64,000 nucleotides of DNA from Streptomyces sp. 1222.5 (GCF_900105245.1 NZ_FNSZ01000001.1:7996001-8060000); one strand, 5' to 3'. Positions 23,707-32,955 are shown, counted from the first letter of the stretch. Program-made: numbers and translations. Notes: a model not told the origin generated them from the letters alone.

Positions 23707-25302
23707 ATGTCCGAAAATCCGTACGGTCCCGGCCCGGGGTACTCCGGGCCACCGGTGCCGCCCATGCCGCCGAGCCCACCGCCCATGCCGTCGGCCCCGC
23801 CGCCCGCGCCGCCGGACGCCCTGCGGGCCGTCGCGGTCGCGCTGCTCAACCTGAGCGGTCTCGGTCTGGGTTACGCGCTGGTACGGCGCCGGCTGCCGAT
23901 GGCCGCCTGCTGGGTGGCGACCGCCGTCCTGCTGCTCGCCGTGCTGCCCGCCGACGCCGACGGCGCCCCGGGGGCCGCGCTCGTCGCCTACGCCGCCTTC
24001 CTGCTGCTGGCGGCCGTCCACGGCGGGCTCGTCGGACTGCGGACCGCGCTGTCCCGGCCGAGCCGCGCCCCGCTCGCGCTCCTCCTGGGCGTCGTGCTGC
24101 TGGCCGTACCGGCAGGTGGTGCCCTCTGGTACGAGGACGCCCACGACGAAGCCGTGGAACAGGCGCTCCTGGACCGGCTGGACCGCGCCGACGACCGGGT
24201 GGCGGCCGCCGGACGGCACCCGTTTAGCACCGCCGTGCCGGACTACCGGTCGGCCCTGGAGGTCTACCGCGACCTCGCCGTCGGCCACCCCGGATCCCGC
24301 GCGGCCCACCGGGTCCCCGGCAGTCTGCGGACCTACTACACGACGGTGGGCGCGGCCTACGGCCACCAGGACTACTGCGACGCCGTGGAACCCCTCCAGT
24401 ACCTGCGTACGGTTCCCCGCACCATGCCGGAGGAACGCCTCGGATCGCTCGCCCGGTGGCCCGACGAGCGGCTCGCGACATCGCTGTACGAGTGCGGGTC
24501 GCAGCGCCTGGACGCCGGGGAGGCGGACTGGGTGACGCGCTTCGGCGAACTCCTGGACACCTTCCCGCGCTCCGGGCCCGCGGCCAAGGTCGCCCCCGCC
24601 GTCGACTCGGCCGTGGCGAAGGCGCAGAAGGACGTGGGCGGGGACGAACCCTGCACGGCCGTCGCGCGGCTGCACGACCTGAGCACCCGGATCGGCGACC
24701 TGTCCAAGGCCGCGCAGGACGCGGACGGCGGCCTGGCGAAGTCCGCCGGGCGCGCGGAGAGGAGCGGCGCCGCGGGGGCGTACGCGTGCGGGGTGGACCA
24801 GTACGAGGACGGTGACTTCGACGCGGCGCAGAAGACCATGGAGCAGTACGTCTCCGACAACGCGCACGGCGGGAAGCGGGACCGAGCCAAGAAGATCGCC
24901 ATCGCGGCCGAGGTGGCCCAGACGCTCCCGGCGGCCGGCAAGAAGCTCCCCACCACGGCCTCCGGCGGCAGCATCTCCGTCACGGTCAAGAACGACAGCC
25001 CGGACGACATCACCGTCCTCTACACCGGTCCGGTCACCGGCAGCTTCACCCTCAAGGGCTGCGGCGGCTGCAAGGCGTACTCGCTCTCGAGCACGCTGAT
25101 CGTCGGCTTCAAACCGTGCAGCGACAGCGGCAGGCACTATCCGCAGCGCACCATCGACCTCCCCGTCGGCACCACGTACTTCGTGCACAAGCCGCACGGC
25201 ACGAGCACCGCGACGCCGGCCTCGGACACGGCCAAGATCCGGTCCGGCTACATCTACACGGAGTGCGCCTACACGACCCGGGGGCTGGGCTCCGGCTACT
25301 GA
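23707..25302 (+). CDS. Multi-domain membrane protein of unknown function
   Basis: The product has 531 residues. A Pro-rich N-terminal stretch (about 5-38, repeated PPxPPMP) precedes four hydrophobic helices (about 42-155: 'AVALLNLSGLGLGYALV', 'ACWVATAVLLLAVLP', 'LVAYAAFLLLAAVHGG', 'LALLLGVVLLAVPAG'). A long extracytoplasmic region follows: helical repeats resembling a TPR-like array ('SALEVYRDLAVGHPGSRAA', 'DQYEDGDFDAAQKTMEQY'), then a beta-rich C-terminal domain (about 420-531) with several cysteines (CGGCK, CSDSG, TECAY) probably in disulfides. I recognise no enzyme motif. It is transcribed divergently from the FUSC-like gene and followed by a terminator-like hairpin. Confidence 0.75.
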   Translation: MSENPYGPGPGYSGPPVPPMPPSPPPMPSAPPPAPPDALRAVAVALLNLSGLGLGYALVRRRLPMAACWVATAVLLLAVLPADADGAPGAALVAYAAFLLLAAVHGGLVGLRTALSRPSRAPLALLLGVVLLAVPAGGALWYEDAHDEAVEQALLDRLDRADDRVAAAGRHPFSTAVPDYRSALEVYRDLAVGHPGSRAAHRVPGSLRTYYTTVGAAYGHQDYCDAVEPLQYLRTVPRTMPEERLGSLARWPDERLATSLYECGSQRLDAGEADWVTRFGELLDTFPRSGPAAKVAPAVDSAVAKAQKDVGGDEPCTAVARLHDLSTRIGDLSKAAQDADGGLAKSAGRAERSGAAGAYACGVDQYEDGDFDAAQKTMEQYVSDNAHGGKRDRAKKIAIAAEVAQTLPAAGKKLPTTASGGSISVTVKNDSPDDITVLYTGPVTGSFTLKGCGGCKAYSLSSTLIVGFKPCSDSGRHYPQRTIDLPVGTTYFVHKPHGTSTATPASDTAKIRSGYIYTECAYTTRGLGSGY

Positions 25303-25306
25303 GCCG

Positions 25307-25342
25307 GGGCACACCGAGAGCGTGAGCGGCGGCGGTGTGCCC
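25307..25342 (+). terminator. Terminator-like hairpin
   Basis: A perfect 10-bp stem (25307-25316 with 25333-25342, gggcacaccg / cggtgtgccc) with a 16-nt loop starts 5 nt after the stop codon of the preceding gene. It separates that gene from the ROK regulator locus. Confidence 0.6.
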
Positions 25343-25383
25343 GACTCCCGCCGTTCCGCGGTCAGTTACTTTGTCCCGGGAGA

Positions 25384-25420
25384 GGAAGAAGTCTGCGGGA
25401 ATCCGTGCGCGACTTCTTCC
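25384..25420. promoter_or_regulatory. Candidate operator of the ROK regulator
   Basis: A perfect 10-bp inverted repeat, ggaagaagtc (25384-25393) and gacttcttcc (25411-25420), with a 17-nt spacer, lies about 75 nt upstream of the ROK regulator start. Two half-sites on opposite strands centred 27 bp apart suit a dimeric winged-helix repressor. Autoregulation, and perhaps sugar-responsive control of the locus, is inferred. Confidence 0.5.
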
Positions 25421-25494
25421 CAGGTTCGGCGGTCACTGCTACGTTCCCTACGAAAGCCCGACACTGGTGGCCGAAAACTGGCGGGGAGGGGCAC

Positions 25495-26685
25495 GTGAGA
25501 CGCATGACGGCACGACCGGCGAACACGCACCAGGCCCGGCTGTTGAAGCTGCTGCGTGACGGGGGGCCCAACTCCCGGGCCCAACTGGGTGATCGGATCG
25601 ACCTCTCCAGGTCCAGGCTGGCCGTGGAGGTGGACCGGCTGCTGGAGACGGGTCTGGTGGTGGCCGACGGCCTCGCCGCCTCCCGCGGCGGCCGCCGTTC
25701 CCACAACGTCAGGCTCAACCCGGAGCTGCGGTTCCTCGGCGTCGACATCGGCGCGACCTCGGTCGACGTCGCCGTCACCAACGCCGAACTGGAGATTCTC
25801 GGCCATCTCAACCAGCCGATGGACGTCCGGGAGGGGCCGGTCGCGGTCTTCGAGCAAGTCCTGGACATGGCGGGTAAGTTGAAGGCCGCCGGGCTCGCCG
25901 AGGGATTCGACGGCGCCGGCATCGGCGTCCCCGGTCCGGTCCGCTTCCCCGAAGGTGTGCCGGTCGCCCCGCCGATCATGCCCGGCTGGGACGGCTTCCC
26001 CGTGCGGGAGGCGCTCAGCCAGGAGCTCGGCTGCCCGGTCATGGTCGACAACGACGTGAACCTCATGGCGATGGGGGAGCAGCACGCCGGAGTCGCCCGG
26101 ACCACGGCGGACTTCCTCTGCGTCAAGATCGGCACCGGTATCGGCTGCGGCATCGTGGTCGGTGGCCGGGTCCACCGCGGCACCACCGGCAGCGCCGGGG
26201 ACATCGGCCACATCCAGGCCGTACCCGACGGCAGGCCCTGCGCCTGCGGCAACCGGGGGTGCCTGGAGGCCCATTTCAGCGGTGCCGCGCTCGCGAGAGA
26301 CGCGGTGCAGGCGGCCGGGCAGGGGCTGTCGGCCGAGCTGGCGGCACGTCTGGAGGCGAACGGCACCCTGTCCGCCGTGGACGTCGCCGCGGCCGCGGCA
26401 GCGGGCGACGCCACCGCGCTCGACCTGATCCGCGAGGGAGGCACCCACGTCGGCCAGGTCATCGCCGGACTCGTGTCCTTCTTCAACCCCGGCCTGGTGG
26501 TGATCGGCGGCGGGGTGACCGGCCTCGGCCACACCCTGCTCGCCGCGATCCGGTCCCAGGTCTACCGCCAGTCCCTGCCGCTGGCGACCGGCAATCTGCC
26601 CATCGTTCTCGGGGAGTTGGGCCCCAGCGCCGGTGTGACCGGTGCGGCCCGGCTGATCAGCGACCACCTGTTCTCACCCGCGTAG
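25495..26685 (+). CDS. ROK family transcriptional regulator
   Basis: The GTG at 25495 follows GGGGAGGGG, giving 396 residues. A winged-helix DNA-binding domain lies at about 5-70 ('NSRAQLGDRIDLSRSRLAVEV' as recognition region). The ROK sugar-kinase-like fold follows: ATP/phosphate motif 'FLGVDIGATSVDVAVTN', 'GIGVPGPV', catalytic-like 'MVDNDVNLMAMGE', 'VKIGTGIGCGIV' and the zinc site 'CACGNRGCLEA', ending 'LVVIGGGVTG'. ROK repressors release DNA when they bind a sugar or sugar phosphate. Placed directly before a sugar ABC transporter, it is the obvious local regulator of the co-directional locus that follows. Confidence 0.9.
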   Translation: MRRMTARPANTHQARLLKLLRDGGPNSRAQLGDRIDLSRSRLAVEVDRLLETGLVVADGLAASRGGRRSHNVRLNPELRFLGVDIGATSVDVAVTNAELEILGHLNQPMDVREGPVAVFEQVLDMAGKLKAAGLAEGFDGAGIGVPGPVRFPEGVPVAPPIMPGWDGFPVREALSQELGCPVMVDNDVNLMAMGEQHAGVARTTADFLCVKIGTGIGCGIVVGGRVHRGTTGSAGDIGHIQAVPDGRPCACGNRGCLEAHFSGAALARDAVQAAGQGLSAELAARLEANGTLSAVDVAAAAAAGDATALDLIREGGTHVGQVIAGLVSFFNPGLVVIGGGVTGLGHTLLAAIRSQVYRQSLPLATGNLPIVLGELGPSAGVTGAARLISDHLFSPA

Positions 26686-26951
26686 CCCACAAGGCTGCCC
26701 GAGCGGCCGCCAACCGAACACGTCCTCGTCAGCGCACGCCACGCCCGTTCAGCACGCCCACTGACTCGTGTAACACCGCTGCCCGCGCCCCCGCACGACG
26801 CCGGCTCCGCCCTGCCCGCACAAGCCCCGCTCCGCCCTGCCCTGCCCTGCTCCGCCCAGCTCCGCGCTGCCTTCCGAGCCGGTGAACGCCCGCCGGCCCG
26901 CGGGCGCAGCACGCCCTGCAACCGGCCCGCACGCCCGCCGAGGGGAACCAC
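26686..26951. other. Low-complexity leader before ABC transporter
   Basis: No gene is supported here. The sequence is C-rich with short repeated words (ctccgccctgccctgc, around 26809-26870) and would carry the promoter and 5' leader of the transporter operon. I cannot assign a -10/-35 pair or an operator with confidence. Confidence 0.4.
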
Positions 26952-28469
26952 ATGGCACCAGAACCACCCCTGCTCAGCATGTCCGGGATCACCAAGTCGT
27001 TCCCCGGCGTCCGCGCCCTGGACGGCGTCGACCTCGACGTCCAGGCCGGTGAAGTGCACTGCCTGCTCGGCCAGAACGGCGCCGGAAAGTCCACCCTGAT
27101 CAAGGTGCTGGCCGGTGCCCACCAGCCCGACGGCGGCACCATCCACTGGCGCGGCGAGCCGGTCACCCTGCGCTCGCCCATCGCCGCCATGCGGCTCGGC
27201 ATCGCCACCATCTACCAGGAACTCGACCTGGTGGAGCACCTGTCGGTGGCGGAGAACGTCCACCTCGGCCACGAGCCGACGGCCGCCGGCTTCGTCGTAC
27301 GGGCGAAGACCGCGCGGACGTCGACGGGCGCCCTCCTCAAGCGGCTCGGTCACCCGGAGATCGATCCGGCCCGGCTGGTCGGGGAGTTGTCGGCCGCCCA
27401 GCAGCAGATCGTGTCGATGGCACGCGCCCTCTCGCACGACGTACGGCTCATCGTCATGGACGAGCCGTCCGCCGCGCTCGACCCCGACGAGGTGGACAAC
27501 CTCTTCCGGATCGTGGGGGACCTCACCGCCGACGGGGTCGCCGTCGTCTACATCTCGCACCGGCTGGCGGAGATCCGGCGCATCGGCGACCGGGTGACCG
27601 TGCTCAAGGACGGGCGGGCGGTCGCGGGGGGACTGCCCGCCAAGACCACCCCGACCCGGGACGTCGTCGCCCTGATGACCGGCCGCAACGTCGAGTACGC
27701 CTTCCCCGGGCGTCCCGCGCACACCCCCGACGCCCCGCCGGTCCTCGAGGTCCGGGGCCTGGCTCGCGAGGGCGAGTTCGCGCCGCTCGACCTCGACCTG
27801 CGGCCGGGGGAGATCGTCGGGCTCGCCGGACTGGTCGGCTCCGGGCGCTCGGAGATCCTGGAGACCATCTACGGCGCGCGCAGGCCCACGGCGGGCCAAG
27901 TCAGTGTGGAGGGGCGGACGTTGCGCCCCGGAAGTGTCCGCTCGGCCGTCCGCGCCGGACTCGGGCTCGCGCCCGAGGAGCGCAAGGCGCAGGCCCTGCT
28001 GATGCTGGAGTCCGTCACCCGCAACGTCTCGGTGTCCTCCCTCGCCCGTTTCGCACGGGCCGGCTGGGTCGACCGGCGGGCCGAACGGGGCGCGGCACGG
28101 GCCGCGGTCCGTGAACTGTCGCTGCGGCCCGACAACCCGGAGGTACCCGTACGCACCCTGTCCGGCGGCAACCAGCAGAAGGCCGTGCTCGCCCGCTGGC
28201 TGCTGCGCGGCTGCCGGGTGCTGCTGCTGGACGAACCCACCCGCGGCGTCGACGTCGGCGCCCGCGCGGAACTGTACGCGGTGGTCCGCCGCCTCGCGGA
28301 CCAAGGCCTCGCCGTGCTCCTCGTCTCCAGCGAGGTGCCCGAGGTGCTCGGCCTCGCCGACCGCGTGCTGGTGCTCCGGGAGGGCCGGGTCGTGCACACG
28401 GCCCCGGCCCGGGAGCTGGATGAACACCGTGTCCTCGATCTCGTCATGGAAGGAAGCCCGGCGTCATGA
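26952..28469 (+). CDS. Sugar ABC transporter, tandem ATP-binding protein
   Basis: The 505-residue ATPase has two nucleotide-binding domains, as in RbsA/XylG/MglA importers. The first (about 10-245) has Walker A 'GQNGAGKST', a degenerate signature 'LSAAQQQIVSMARAL' and Walker B 'LIVMDEPSAAL' (the usual 'T' is changed). The second (about 260-500) has a degenerate Walker A 'GLVGSGRSE', signature 'LSGGNQQKAVLARWL' and Walker B 'LLLDEPTRGVD'. The degenerate second P-loop is normal for this family. It overlaps the permease gene by 4 nt and drives uptake of a monosaccharide or polyol; the substrate cannot be read from sequence. Confidence 0.93.
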   Translation: MAPEPPLLSMSGITKSFPGVRALDGVDLDVQAGEVHCLLGQNGAGKSTLIKVLAGAHQPDGGTIHWRGEPVTLRSPIAAMRLGIATIYQELDLVEHLSVAENVHLGHEPTAAGFVVRAKTARTSTGALLKRLGHPEIDPARLVGELSAAQQQIVSMARALSHDVRLIVMDEPSAALDPDEVDNLFRIVGDLTADGVAVVYISHRLAEIRRIGDRVTVLKDGRAVAGGLPAKTTPTRDVVALMTGRNVEYAFPGRPAHTPDAPPVLEVRGLAREGEFAPLDLDLRPGEIVGLAGLVGSGRSEILETIYGARRPTAGQVSVEGRTLRPGSVRSAVRAGLGLAPEERKAQALLMLESVTRNVSVSSLARFARAGWVDRRAERGAARAAVRELSLRPDNPEVPVRTLSGGNQQKAVLARWLLRGCRVLLLDEPTRGVDVGARAELYAVVRRLADQGLAVLLVSSEVPEVLGLADRVLVLREGRVVHTAPARELDEHRVLDLVMEGSPAS

Positions 28470-29485
28470 CGCAGCCCGTCTCCCCGCCCCGGGACACCAC
28501 CGGCAAGACAGTGCCGACCGGCGGGCTCCCCGCCTGGCGCGGCCTGCTGGCCCGCGCCGACGTCCGCACCCTGTCGCTGCTCGGCGTGCTCGCCGCGCTC
28601 GTCGTCATCGGGGGTGTCACCAAGCCCGACGAGTTCCTCGACACCCGGAACCTGCAACTCGTCCTCACCCAGGCGTCGGTGATCGGCGTGGTCACCGTCG
28701 GCATGACCTTCGTCATCACCTCCGGCGGCATCGACCTCTCGGTCGGCGCCATCGTGGCCCTCGCCTCCGTCTGGGCGACCACCGTCGCCACCCAGGAGTA
28801 CGGATTCGCGGGCATCCTGTTCACCGCGATGCTCGTCGGCCTCGGCTGCGGACTGGTCAACGGCCTGCTCATCGCCTACTGCGGGATGGTCCCCTTCATC
28901 GCCACCCTCGCCATGCTGGCCTCGGCGCGCGGTCTCGCCCTCCAGATCACGGACGGCAAAACACAGATCGTCAGCATCGACGGCATCCTCAGGCTCGGCG
29001 AGCGCGACTCCTACGTGCTCGGTGTCCCTCCGCTGGTCCTGGTGTTCGCGATCGTGACGATCGTCGGCTGGCTCCTGCTCAACCGCACCACCTTCGGCCG
29101 GCGCACCGTCGCCGTCGGCGGCAACTCCGAGGCCGCCCGGCTAGCCGGCATCGACGTCCGCCGCCAGCGGCTCTACCTCTACCTGCTCTCCGGACTGTGC
29201 TGCGGCATCGCCGCCTTCCTGCTGATCGTGCTCTCCGGCTCCGGCCAGAACACCAACGGCAACCTCTACGAACTCGACGCCATCGCGGCCGCGATCATCG
29301 GCGGCACCCTGCTCAGCGGGGGCCGCGGCACCATCACCGGCTCCGTGCTCGGCGTCCTGATCTTCACCACGATCACCGACATCTTCGCCCTGAACAACCT
29401 CCAGAGCGACGTGCAGCAGATCGCCAAGGGCGCGATCATCGTCGCCGCCGTCCTGGTCCAGCGCCGTACCGCGAGCACGACCTGA
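28466..29485 (+). CDS. Sugar ABC transporter permease
   Basis: This 339-residue integral membrane subunit of the RbsC type has about eight to ten hydrophobic segments (such as 'TLSLLGVLAALVVIGGV', 'VGMTFVITSGGIDLSVGAIVAL', 'LVFAIVTIVGWLLL', 'GLCCGIAAFLLIVLSGS'). The EAA-like cytoplasmic signature 'AVGGNSEAARLAGIDVRRQRL' contacts the ATPase. 'GIDLSVG' and 'NLYELDAIAAAIIGGTLLSGGRG' are near-invariant in ribose/xylose-class permeases. Its start overlaps the ATPase stop; the substrate-binding protein gene follows after 16 nt. Confidence 0.93.
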   Translation: MTQPVSPPRDTTGKTVPTGGLPAWRGLLARADVRTLSLLGVLAALVVIGGVTKPDEFLDTRNLQLVLTQASVIGVVTVGMTFVITSGGIDLSVGAIVALASVWATTVATQEYGFAGILFTAMLVGLGCGLVNGLLIAYCGMVPFIATLAMLASARGLALQITDGKTQIVSIDGILRLGERDSYVLGVPPLVLVFAIVTIVGWLLLNRTTFGRRTVAVGGNSEAARLAGIDVRRQRLYLYLLSGLCCGIAAFLLIVLSGSGQNTNGNLYELDAIAAAIIGGTLLSGGRGTITGSVLGVLIFTTITDIFALNNLQSDVQQIAKGAIIVAAVLVQRRTASTT

Positions 29486-29501
29486 GAAAGGGTTCACCGC
29501 C

Positions 29502-30542
29502 ATGTCGCACATCACCAGTCGCAGAGGACTGCTCTTCGGGACCGCGGCGGTCTCCGCGGGAGCCCTGCTCACGGCTTGCACCAGCAACGACACCGACGAC
29601 GGCAAGGCCGCCGCGAACGAGCAGCCGGCCGCCGACGACAAGCCCGGCAAGCACGTCACCATCGGCTTCGCCGGCCCCCAGGCCGACCACGGCTGGCTGA
29701 ACGCCATCAACGACAACGCCAAGAGCCGGGCCAAGAAGTACTCGGACGTCTCCCTGGAGATCACCGAGGGCTCCAACGACACCGCCCAGCAGATCGGCCA
29801 GATCGAGACCCTCATCAACAAGAAGGTCGACGTCCTGGTCGTGCTGCCCGCCGACGGCAAGGCGCTCACCCAGGTCGGCCTCAAGGCGATGCGCGCCGGC
29901 ATCCCGGTCGTCAACCTCGACCGCATCTTCAACTCCGCGCAGGCGTACCGCTGCTGGATCGGCGGCGACAACTACGGCATGGGCCTGAACGCCGGGCGCT
30001 ACATCGGCGAGAAGCTCAAGGACAAGCCCAACGCCCGGGTCGTCGAACTCGCCGGACTGGACAACCTGGAGCTGACCAAGCAGCGCACCCAGGGATTCGA
30101 CGACGCCCTGAAGAACTACCCCAACATCAAGAAGGTGGCCCGCCAGGCCGCCGAGTTCACGGTCGAGTCCGGCCAGGCCAAGATGGCGCAACTGCTCCAG
30201 GCCCAGTCAAAGTTCGACGCCCTGTGGAACCACGACGACGACCAGGGCGTGGGCGCGCTCCGGGCCATCCAGCAGGCCGGCCGGGACGACTTCCTGATGG
30301 TCGGCGGAGCCGGCGCGCTGTCCGCCTTCCAGGCGATCAAGCAGGACAGCGGCGTACTGAAGGCGACCGTCCTGTACCCGCCCACGATGGCCGCCTCCGC
30401 GATCGACCTCGCCCGCGCCCTCGGCCAGGGCAAGGGTGTCGGCGGTCTCGCCGAGTTCGAGATCCCGGCGTCGATCACGCTCTACTCGGCCGTCGTCGAC
30501 AAGACCAACGTCGACCAGTACATGTCCACCGGCTTCCGGTGA
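29502..30542 (+). CDS. Sugar-binding lipoprotein of ABC transporter
   Basis: The 346-residue binding protein of the RbsB type (periplasmic-binding-protein family 4) has a twin-arginine-type signal with lipobox, 'SRRGLLFGTAAVSAGALLTAC', so it is probably exported folded and anchored by Cys26. After a charged linker, the two-lobe domain begins 'HVTIGFAGPQADHGWLNAIN' and contains 'IETLINKKVDVLVVLPADG', 'IPVVNLDRIF', 'GDNYGMGLNAGRYIGEKL' and 'FDALWNHDDDQGVGALRA'. The Asp/Trp/Asn pattern suits a pyranose or polyol ligand. GGTTCACCGCC precedes the ATG without a strong ribosome-binding site. Confidence 0.92.
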   Translation: MSHITSRRGLLFGTAAVSAGALLTACTSNDTDDGKAAANEQPAADDKPGKHVTIGFAGPQADHGWLNAINDNAKSRAKKYSDVSLEITEGSNDTAQQIGQIETLINKKVDVLVVLPADGKALTQVGLKAMRAGIPVVNLDRIFNSAQAYRCWIGGDNYGMGLNAGRYIGEKLKDKPNARVVELAGLDNLELTKQRTQGFDDALKNYPNIKKVARQAAEFTVESGQAKMAQLLQAQSKFDALWNHDDDQGVGALRAIQQAGRDDFLMVGGAGALSAFQAIKQDSGVLKATVLYPPTMAASAIDLARALGQGKGVGGLAEFEIPASITLYSAVVDKTNVDQYMSTGFR

Positions 30543-30618
30543 CCGGTCCCGCCCGCACCCCCCACCGCGCGAGGACGTAAGCCCCCTACCGCGCCACGAC
30601 CAACAGGAGGACGAGCGC

Positions 30619-31851
30619 ATGGAACAGCCGCAGCCGCAGCCGCAGCCGTCGGCGGAACCAGAGACGGAACCGAGCGCCGGGAAACCCCCGTTGCGTGTCG
30701 GCATGGTCGGATACGCCTTCATGGGCGCCGCCCACTCGCAGGGGTGGCGTACCGCGGGACGCGTCTTCGATCTGCCCCGGCAGCCCGTTCTGGCGGCGCT
30801 GTGCGGCCGGGACGGCGTGGCGGCGCGGACGGCGGCCGACCGGCACGGCTGGGCGGCCGTCGAGACCGACTGGCGTGCGCTGATCGCCCGGGACGACGTC
30901 GACCTCGTGGACATCTGCACCCCCGGGGACAGCCACGCCGAGATCGCGCTCGCCGCGCTGGCCGCGGGCAAGCACGTCCTGTGCGAGAAGCCGCTCGCGA
31001 ACTCGGCCGCCGAGGCCGAGACGATGACCCGGGCGGCCGAGGAGGCGTACGGTCGGGGGCAGCTGGCCATGGTCGGCTTCAACTACCGGCGGGTGCCGGC
31101 CACCGCGCTCGCCCGCCGGATGGTCGCCGACGGCCGGCTCGGCACCCTGCGGCACGTCCGGGTGACGTACCTCCAGGACTGGCTGGTCGACCCCGCCTTC
31201 CCGCTGACCTGGCGGCTGCGCAAGGAACACGCGGGCTCCGGATCGCTCGGCGACCTGGGCGCCCACATCGTCGACCTCGCCCAGTACCTCGCGGGGGAGC
31301 GGCTGGCCGGGGTGTCGGCCCTGACGGAGACCTTCGTACGGGAGCGGCCGCTGCCGGGCGGCGCGGGCAGCGGGCTGACGGCGATGCCGGCGGCGGGCAC
31401 GGGCACGGTCACCGTGGACGACGCCGCCCTGTTCACCGGCCGGTTCGCCTCCGGCGCCCTGGCCTCCTTCGAGGCCACCCGGTACGCCACCGGCCGCAAG
31501 AACGCCCTGCGCATCGAACTCAACGGGGAACGCGGCTCGCTCTCCTTCGACCTGGAGCGGCTGAACGAGCTGTGGTTCCACGACGCCACGGAGCCGGGGG
31601 CGGAGGCCGGCTTCCGCCGCATCCTCGTCACCGAACCCGACCACCCCTACATGGCCGCCTGGTGGCCGCCGGGCCACGGCCTCGGCTACGAGCACACCTT
31701 CGTCCACCAGGCCCGCGACCTCGTGCACGCCATCGACGAGGGCCGCCGCCCCGACCCCTCCTTCGCCGACGGACTCCAGGTCCAGCGTGTCCTCGCGGCG
31801 GTGGAGGAGAGCGCCGAGAAGAACTCCGTCTACACGTCCGTCGCGGACTGA
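30619..31851 (+). CDS. Gfo/Idh/MocA family NAD(P)-dependent oxidoreductase
   Basis: The protein has 410 residues, with ATG after AGGAGG at 8-nt spacing. A Pro/Gln/Glu-rich tail (about 2-25, four 'QP' units) precedes the Rossmann domain: 'LRVGMVGYAFMGAAHSQGW' (about 27-45), 'DDVDLVDICTPGDSHAEIAL' and the catalytic-region motif 'VLCEKPLANSAAEAE'. The C-terminal sheet domain contains 'GDLGAHIVDLAQYLAGE', with the Asp/His expected near the substrate. Family members oxidise sugars, inositols or their phosphates. With the neighbouring epimerase and 3-keto-glycoside-hydrolase-like protein, oxidation at C3 of an imported sugar is a reasonable inference. Confidence 0.9.
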   Translation: MEQPQPQPQPSAEPETEPSAGKPPLRVGMVGYAFMGAAHSQGWRTAGRVFDLPRQPVLAALCGRDGVAARTAADRHGWAAVETDWRALIARDDVDLVDICTPGDSHAEIALAALAAGKHVLCEKPLANSAAEAETMTRAAEEAYGRGQLAMVGFNYRRVPATALARRMVADGRLGTLRHVRVTYLQDWLVDPAFPLTWRLRKEHAGSGSLGDLGAHIVDLAQYLAGERLAGVSALTETFVRERPLPGGAGSGLTAMPAAGTGTVTVDDAALFTGRFASGALASFEATRYATGRKNALRIELNGERGSLSFDLERLNELWFHDATEPGAEAGFRRILVTEPDHPYMAAWWPPGHGLGYEHTFVHQARDLVHAIDEGRRPDPSFADGLQVQRVLAAVEESAEKNSVYTSVAD

Positions 31852-31864
31852 GGAGGCCCGTCAC

Positions 31865-32863
31865 ATGCCCCGCCCGTTCACCCTGTTCACCGGTCAGTGG
31901 GCCGACCTGCCCCTGGAGGAGGTGTGCCGCCTCGCCCGTGACTTCGGCTACGACGGACTCGAACTCGCCTGCTGGGGCGACCACTTCGAGGTCGACAAGG
32001 CGCTCGCCGACTCCGGCTACCTCGCCTCCCGCCACCAGCTCCTCGACAAGTACGGCCTGAAGTGCTGGGCCATCTCCAACCACCTCGTCGGCCAGGCCGT
32101 CTGCGACGCCATCATCGACGAACGCCACCGGGCCATCCTCCCCGGTGACATCTGGGCCGACGGCGACCCCGAGGGCGTACGGCGCCGCGCAGCGGAGCGG
32201 ATCAAGGACACCGCCCGCGCGGCCGCCGCGTTCGGCGTCGACACCGTCATCGGCTTCACCGGCTCCGCGATCTGGCACCTGGTCGCCATGTTCCCGCCGG
32301 CCCCCGAATCCATGATCGAGCGCGGCTACGAGGACTTCGCCGAGCGCTGGAACCCGATCCTCGACGTCTTCGACACCGAGGGGGTACGGTTCGCCCACGA
32401 GGTCCACCCGAGCGAGATCGCCTACGACTACTGGACCACCCGCCGCGCCCTCGAGGCCGTGGACCACCGGCCCGCCTTCGGCCTGAACTTCGACCCCTCC
32501 CACTTCGTGTGGCAGGACCTCGACCCGGTCGGCTTCCTCTGGGACTTCCGCGACCGGATCTACCACGTGGACTGCAAGGAAGCCCGCAAGCGCCTCGACG
32601 GCCGCAACGGCCGCCTCGGCTCCCACCTGCCCTGGGGCGACCCGCGCCGCGGCTGGGACTTCGTCTCGGCCGGACACGGCGACGTGCCCTGGGAGGACGT
32701 CTTCCGCATGCTGCGCTCCATCGACTACCGCGGACCGGTATCCGTGGAGTGGGAGGACGCCGGCATGGACCGGCTCCAGGGCGCCCCCGAGGCCCTGGCC
32801 CGCCTGCGGACCTACGACTTCGAGCCGCCGTCGGCCTCGTTCGACGCGGCCTTCTCCAGCTGA
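31865..32863 (+). CDS. Sugar phosphate isomerase/epimerase (TIM barrel)
   Basis: This 332-residue protein is of the AP-endonuclease-2/xylose-isomerase-like TIM family. Metal-binding residues are suggested by 'DGLELACWGDHFEVD', 'RFAHEVHPSEIAYD', 'NFDPSHFVWQDLD', 'IYHVDCKEARK' and the final 'VSVEWEDAGMD', the standard His/Asp/Glu strand ends. It lies 13 nt after the oxidoreductase gene and is presumably cotranscribed. The pair resembles dehydrogenase-epimerase couples that process keto-sugars or keto-inositols. It is cytoplasmic, with no signal peptide, and is the first of four TIM-barrel proteins in this locus. Confidence 0.9.
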   Translation: MPRPFTLFTGQWADLPLEEVCRLARDFGYDGLELACWGDHFEVDKALADSGYLASRHQLLDKYGLKCWAISNHLVGQAVCDAIIDERHRAILPGDIWADGDPEGVRRRAAERIKDTARAAAAFGVDTVIGFTGSAIWHLVAMFPPAPESMIERGYEDFAERWNPILDVFDTEGVRFAHEVHPSEIAYDYWTTRRALEAVDHRPAFGLNFDPSHFVWQDLDPVGFLWDFRDRIYHVDCKEARKRLDGRNGRLGSHLPWGDPRRGWDFVSAGHGDVPWEDVFRMLRSIDYRGPVSVEWEDAGMDRLQGAPEALARLRTYDFEPPSASFDAAFSS

Positions 32864-32955
32864 CGCACACGTCGGCTCGTCACGGCTCCGGGATGACGGC
32901 GCATCCCGGCGTACGCACCCGCCCCGTACAACCAGCCCCTCTCTGGAGGCCATTC

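Noticed and set aside
26809..26870. Small regulatory RNA or riboswitch in the C-rich leader
   Set aside because: Only low-complexity repeats are seen and no conserved fold can be proposed from the sequence alone.
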